The position numbers were made by a program, and so were the translations under genes. From Bacteroidota bacterium (GTDB taxonomy: Bacteria > Bacteroidota > Ignavibacteria > Ignavibacteriales > Ignavibacteriaceae), in contig JAEYUD010000190.1 in assembly GCA_023433685.1 (NCBI GenBank), positions 1-11,436 of the forward strand: a DNA stretch of 11,436 bases. Reading direction: 5' to 3'. The stretch's first letter is position 1. Each line of letters begins with the position of its first letter. Below are positions 6,880 through 11,436 of this stretch, one piece after another. Below the pieces are notes generated by a model. It saw only the letters and a list, made by a program, of their open reading frames with translations. It was not told the DNA's origin and made no database searches.

Positions 6880-6911
6880 ATTGATTTTCACCGATATTAT
6901 AGATAAATTTC
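6880..6911 (+). promoter_or_regulatory. promoter candidate for the add-hutU-serA operon
   Basis: ATTG (6880-6883), 20 nt, then TAAATTTC (6904-6911) fits TTTG-N19/20-TAnnTTTG with one mismatch in each box. It would give a very short leader of roughly 15-18 nt that holds the AGAGG ribosome binding site. A TTGACA at 6857-6862 also looks like a -35 box, but no good -10 follows at 16-18 nt. Confidence 0.4.
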
Positions 6912-6921
6912 ATATTTAAAA

Positions 6922-6935
6922 AGAGGTTTTTCTTG
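6922..6935 (+). promoter_or_regulatory. ribosome binding site and TTG start of adenosine deaminase
   Basis: AGAGG (6922-6926) lies 6 nt before TTG (6933-6935). An in-frame TAG at 6900-6902 with no ATG or GTG in between rules out a longer protein. The first in-frame ATG lies far downstream of the metal-binding His16 and His18, so the TTG must be the start. Confidence 0.8.
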
Positions 6936-8024
6936 ACAACTGAAGAGATCATTAGAACTGTACCCAAGGTGCTTCTTCACGAACATCTTGACGGCACTTT
7001 AAGACCAGAGACAATTATTGAGCTGGCAAAAGAAATTAACTACACAAAACTTCCCACCGATGACCCCGACGAACTAAGGAAGTGGTTCCACCGCGGAGCC
7101 AATAAAGGGAATCTCGTTGAATACCTGCAAGGTTTCGAACACACTTGCGCCGTGATGCAAACCCGCGAAGCTCTGAAAAGGGTTGCCTTCGAAATGATTG
7201 AAGACATGCACAAAGATGGCGTCTGCTATGTAGAGATCAGGTTTGCTCCCATTTTCCACACTCAACGCGGTCTGTATATGGACGATGTGGTAAGTGCCGT
7301 TCTCGAAGGACTTGACGAGGGAAAAGAAAAATACAAGGTTGAATACGGACTCCTGCTCTGCGGTATGCGCAACATGAAAGACACGCTTGAGATAGCTGAA
7401 CTGGCTGTGAACTTCAGGGAAAAAGGTGTAGTGGGCTTCGATCTCGCGGGCGAGGAAGGCGGTTACCCCCCAAAAAAACACATAGAAGCCTTTCAGTATA
7501 TCCAAAGAGAAAATTTTAACATCACTATTCATGCCGGCGAAGCCTTCGGCAAAGAATCGATCTGGCAAGCCATCCAATGGTGCGGCGCGCACAGGATCGG
7601 ACACGGAACCCGCCTGATCGAGGATATGATCCTCGCTGAGGATGAAGAAACAGTTAAGGGCATGGGCGATCTCGCCCAGTACGTGCTCGACAAAAGAATA
7701 CCCATCGAGTGCTGCCTCCTCAGCAATGTGCATACAGGAGCGGTTGAGTCACTCGAGAAGCACCCTTTCAAAATTCTGTACAAAAACAAGTTCAGGGTGA
7801 CCATCAACACCGATAACTGCCTCATGAGCGACACATCGATGACCAAAGAGTTTCTCACAGCGGTACAAACGTTCGATCTTAACCTTGATGATGTCGAAAA
7901 GATCACCATTAACGCCATGAAGTCAGCTTTTATCCACCATAACGACCGCATCCGGCTCATCTATGATGTGATAAAACCCGGTTACCTCGAGATGCGAAAC
8001 ACTTTGACCTCACTTAAACTTTAG
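6933..8024 (+). CDS. add: adenosine deaminase
   Basis: The product has 363 residues, normal for the family. It hydrolyses adenosine (and deoxyadenosine) to inosine and ammonia, a purine salvage step in the cytoplasm. The zinc-site residues are in place: His16 and His18 in LLHEHLDG, His200 with the catalytic Glu203 in HAGE (200-203), His224 in HRIGHGT (220-226), and Asp294 in NTDN (292-295). The residue after the zinc-binding Asp is Asn, where the mammalian enzyme has a second Asp that contacts the base. The NTDNxLMS form, with SNVHTG before it, is to my knowledge common in bacterial adenosine deaminases of the actinobacterial type, so activity is expected, though substrate range could differ. 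It starts at TTG and leads a four-gene operon; 6 bp separate it from the next gene, whose ribosome binding site overlaps its TAG stop. Confidence 0.95.
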   Translation: MTTEEIIRTVPKVLLHEHLDGTLRPETIIELAKEINYTKLPTDDPDELRKWFHRGANKGNLVEYLQGFEHTCAVMQTREALKRVAFEMIEDMHKDGVCYVEIRFAPIFHTQRGLYMDDVVSAVLEGLDEGKEKYKVEYGLLLCGMRNMKDTLEIAELAVNFREKGVVGFDLAGEEGGYPPKKHIEAFQYIQRENFNITIHAGEAFGKESIWQAIQWCGAHRIGHGTRLIEDMILAEDEETVKGMGDLAQYVLDKRIPIECCLLSNVHTGAVESLEKHPFKILYKNKFRVTINTDNCLMSDTSMTKEFLTAVQTFDLNLDDVEKITINAMKSAFIHHNDRIRLIYDVIKPGYLEMRNTLTSLKL

Positions 8025-8030
8025 GATTTC

Positions 8031-8372
8031 ATGAAATTAGCCATTAGAAATTATAATCTCGAATTTGATAAGACCGACAAGAAGGTTGTTCTCCAGTTTG
8101 TAAAGCAGGCGATAAAGCAAACCGAAGGAAGCCAGGATGTAAATATGGTCAAACAGAACCGCCTCCTTTCCTCGATACAGGAAAAGGTGAACGGTACAGA
8201 TTCCGTAAAATTTACAAAGGAAGAGTATTTCGCGCTAAAAAACATGATTGTTGCCAACCAGCAACACCTTAAAAAACAGCTCGTGAAAGCCGGCTTCTTC
8301 AAGAAGTTCTTCCTCAAATCGCTTGAGGCACAGTACTCAAAACTTGTTACCAAATATTTCCAGGACAAATAG
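8031..8372 (+). CDS. small basic protein of unknown function
   Basis: I do not recognise this 113-residue protein. It has no signal peptide, no membrane segment, no Cys and no Trp. About 20 lysines against 11 acidic residues make it strongly basic. The pattern suggests a mostly helical protein: a helix near KKVVLQFVKQAIKQ (18-31), another near RLLSSIQEK, an FTKEEYFALKNMIVANQQHL helix (about 61-80), and a basic, aromatic C-terminal helix (AGFFKKFFLKSL). A nucleic-acid or ribosome contact is conceivable, but nothing proves it. Coding is supported by the clear AGGA site overlapping the add stop (TAGGATTTC before ATG), the 6-bp and 2-bp gaps to its neighbours, and the operon context. Confidence 0.8.
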   Translation: MKLAIRNYNLEFDKTDKKVVLQFVKQAIKQTEGSQDVNMVKQNRLLSSIQEKVNGTDSVKFTKEEYFALKNMIVANQQHLKKQLVKAGFFKKFFLKSLEAQYSKLVTKYFQDK

Positions 8373-8374
8373 CA

Positions 8375-10036
<1,662 letters not shown>

Positions 10037-10049
10037 TATGGAGTAGATC

Positions 10050-11240
10050 ATGTCATTGAAAGTATTAATTGCTGACCAGTTTCCCGATAAGTATATTAAG
10101 AAGCTCGAAGAGCAGGGCATCGAAGTAAGTTATCAACCTAAACTTGGCGAGAACGACATTCCGGCCGCCGCGAAAGATGTTGATATCATCGTTGTACGCT
10201 CCACCAAAGTTAACGAAGATGCCATAAATTCAGCTGAAAAGCTCAATCTTATTATTCGCGCCGGCGCTGGTGTTAACAACATCAATATTGCTGCCGCAAA
10301 TAAAAAAGGCGTTTACGTAACAAACTGTCCCGGAAAAAATTCCATTGCGGTGGCGGAACTGGCGGTCGGTCTTATGGTCGCTATCGACAGAAAAATCCCC
10401 GATAACGTTTCTGACTTCAGAAATGGTGTCTGGAATAAAGGGCTCTACTCAAAAGCCCAGGGTATCTACGGTAAAAACCTCGGGATCATCGGCTTTGGGA
10501 ACATCGGCAAGGAAGTGGCAGCAAGAGCAACCGCTTTCGGCATGAACGTTTACGCGAAAGACATCTCCCGCGTTGAAGGTTACGGAGTAAAGGAATTTTC
10601 AGAAATGGAAAAAATCCTCCCCATACTTGATATCATCACGATACACCTTCCTCTTACAGATGGCACCAAAAAGCTGTTCAACCGTGAAATGTTCAAACTT
10701 ATGAAGCCGAATAGCATCCTGATTAACACTTCAAGAGCTGAAGTGATAGATGAAGATGCCCTCCTCGAAGCCATCGAAGAGAAGAATATCTTCTGTGGTC
10801 TTGATGTGTTCACCGGCGAGCCGGAAGGCAAGACCGGTGAGGTTTCCTCAAAGCTGATGAACAACAAGAATATTTACATCACCCACCACATCGGTGCATC
10901 AACTGAACAGGCTCAGGATGCGGTTGCCGAAGAAACAGTAAATATCATCAAAGGTTACATTAACAGCGGTGTGATAGCCCACTGGGTTAACAAAGCACGT
11001 TGGGAAGAATCACATTATCAGCTCGTGGTTAAACACTATGACAAACCGGGCGTTATTGCCACTATACTTAACGTGATGAAAAAAGACAATGTGAACATCG
11101 AAGAAGTTGAAAATGAGATATTCGCCGGTGGCCTTGTCGCTAAATGCACAATAAAACTGAAACAACCTCTCAGCCACGACACCCTCGAAGAGATCAGGAA
11201 CATCCCTGAGATCATTAACCTTTCACATGTGGAAGTTTGA
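10050..11240 (+). CDS. serA: D-3-phosphoglycerate dehydrogenase-type enzyme with ACT domain
   Basis: The product has 396 residues. It belongs to the D-isomer-specific 2-hydroxyacid dehydrogenases and probably oxidises 3-phosphoglycerate with NAD+, the first step of serine synthesis. The substrate domain includes IIVVRSTKVNEDAI and RAGAGVNNINIAAANKKGVY, then NCPGKNSIAVAEL. The NAD fold has GFGNIG (148-153) with an acidic YAKD after the next strand. The catalytic set is Arg229 (NTSRAEV), Glu257 (FTGEPEG) and His280 (HHIGAST). Residues about 324-396 form one ACT domain (VVKHYDKPGVIATILNVM), the usual site of serine feedback in SerA. The length and layout match the E. coli type more than the long two-domain type. 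Related dehydrogenases acting on other 2-hydroxyacids cannot be excluded. GGAG lies 6 nt before ATG, 13 bp after hutU; it closes the operon before a strong terminator. Confidence 0.9.
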   Translation: MSLKVLIADQFPDKYIKKLEEQGIEVSYQPKLGENDIPAAAKDVDIIVVRSTKVNEDAINSAEKLNLIIRAGAGVNNINIAAANKKGVYVTNCPGKNSIAVAELAVGLMVAIDRKIPDNVSDFRNGVWNKGLYSKAQGIYGKNLGIIGFGNIGKEVAARATAFGMNVYAKDISRVEGYGVKEFSEMEKILPILDIITIHLPLTDGTKKLFNREMFKLMKPNSILINTSRAEVIDEDALLEAIEEKNIFCGLDVFTGEPEGKTGEVSSKLMNNKNIYITHHIGASTEQAQDAVAEETVNIIKGYINSGVIAHWVNKARWEESHYQLVVKHYDKPGVIATILNVMKKDNVNIEEVENEIFAGGLVAKCTIKLKQPLSHDTLEEIRNIPEIINLSHVEV

Positions 11241-11271
11241 TAGGTGTTAGGTATCAGGTATTAGGTTTAAT
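11241..11271 (+). repeat. degenerate heptamer array (GTATTAG units), left arm
   Basis: Directly after the serA stop codon come GTGTTAG (11244-11250), GTATCAG (11251-11257), GTATTAG (11258-11264) and a decayed GTTTAAT (11265-11271), with period 7. Positions 11241-11266 match the reverse complement of 11411-11436 at 24 of 26 bases. Confidence 0.85.
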
Positions 11272-11410
11272 CAGTGTCGGGCCCGGGTAAGCCTCGGGTT
11301 AGATCAAACATTCTTCCTAATAAAAAGCCGGGTCAATCGATCCGGCTTTATTTTTGAAATGCACTTGCTGTACCATATCCGGAAACTTCAAGAGATACTC
11401 AACAAATAAC
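11272..11410. other. spacer between the two heptamer arrays
   Basis: The spacer holds a small GC-rich hairpin (CCCGGG 11282-11287 with CTCGGG 11293-11298, one G-T pair) with no T run after it, then the serA terminator (11324-11355). The stretch 11356-11410 shows nothing I can name, and no open frame of note is visible. Confidence 0.5.
11324..11355 (+). terminator. intrinsic terminator of the add-hutU-serA operon
   Basis: The stem AAAGCCGG / CCGGCTTT (11324-11331 with 11342-11349) is extended inward by a G-T pair and two more pairs to an 11-bp stem with a 4-nt loop. It is followed by TTTATTTTT. It lies about 84 bp past the serA stop, after the left heptamer array. Confidence 0.85.
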
Positions 11411-11436
11411 ACCTAATACCTAATACCTAATACCTA
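11411..11436 (-). repeat. heptamer array (CTAATAC units), right arm, cut by window end
   Basis: Three perfect ACCTAAT units (11411-11417, 11418-11424, 11425-11431) and a partial fourth (11432-11436) run to the window edge. Read on the minus strand they are ATTAGGT units, the same heptamer as at 11241-11271 in opposite orientation. A decayed unit (AAATAAC) seems to precede them at 11404-11410. Confidence 0.85.

Noticed and set aside
7074..7733. Long open frame on the minus strand, antisense to adenosine deaminase
   Set aside because: It lies fully within the add gene, whose complete catalytic motif set is on the plus strand. The antisense product has no recognisable motif and no ribosome binding site context.
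7806..7817. Asn in place of the second Asp of the adenosine deaminase NTDD motif as a possible inactivating change
   Set aside because: The NTDNxLMS form is, as far as I know, normal in a large group of bacterial adenosine deaminases, and all zinc ligands are present.
11411..11436. CRISPR-like or telomere-like repeat at the right end
   Set aside because: The unit is only 7 bp in direct tandem with no spacers, so it is not CRISPR. The resemblance to TTAGG-type telomere repeats is superficial in a bacterial operon context.

Overview
The window looks like a stretch of chromosome from a Bacteroidota-related bacterium of the FCB group, most probably an Ignavibacteria-type organism. This rests on three things. 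One protein ends in a typical type IX secretion (T9SS type A) sorting tail. There are several exported beta-rich envelope proteins of unknown function. Several intergenic regions carry promoter-like sequences of the Bacteroidota form (TTTG, about 19-20 nt, TAnnTTTG). The placement is inference; no rRNA or marker phylogeny was available. There is no sign of phage, transposase, CRISPR or a defence system.

Left half (1-6766), everything on the minus strand. The left edge holds the first 35 codons of a truncated gene that looks like a membrane-sensor N-terminus (GTG start). Next comes a tRNA-Gln(CUG) with an encoded CCA, its own promoter and its own terminator. An envelope pair follows: a 688-residue lipoprotein of unknown function and, 12 bp downstream, a 474-residue outer-membrane beta-barrel-like protein (PorV/FadL-like, DUF5723-like). 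Beyond a long hairpin terminator lies a secreted 306-residue T9SS cargo protein. Last is a two-gene unit, a 388-residue TPR protein with a signal/lipoprotein-like N-terminus and a DUF3467 protein starting 4 bp after it.

Right half (6933-11240), everything on the plus strand, forming one tight operon divergent from the TPR gene. Its genes are adenosine deaminase (TTG start), a 113-residue basic protein of unknown function, urocanate hydratase (hutU), and a D-3-phosphoglycerate dehydrogenase-type enzyme with a C-terminal ACT domain (serA-like). The gaps are 6, 2 and 13 bp, and a strong intrinsic terminator follows. The operon joins purine deamination, one step of histidine breakdown and the entry step of serine synthesis, with no other hut gene in view.

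The serA terminator is bracketed by two arrays of a 7-bp repeat (GTATTAG / CTAATAC) in inverted orientation; the right one runs off the window. The most notable signals are the recurring promoter architecture, the overlap of the tRNA promoter with the preceding terminator, the inverted heptamer arrays, and the unusual add-orphan-hutU-serA operon. I see no convincing new biological system beyond these.
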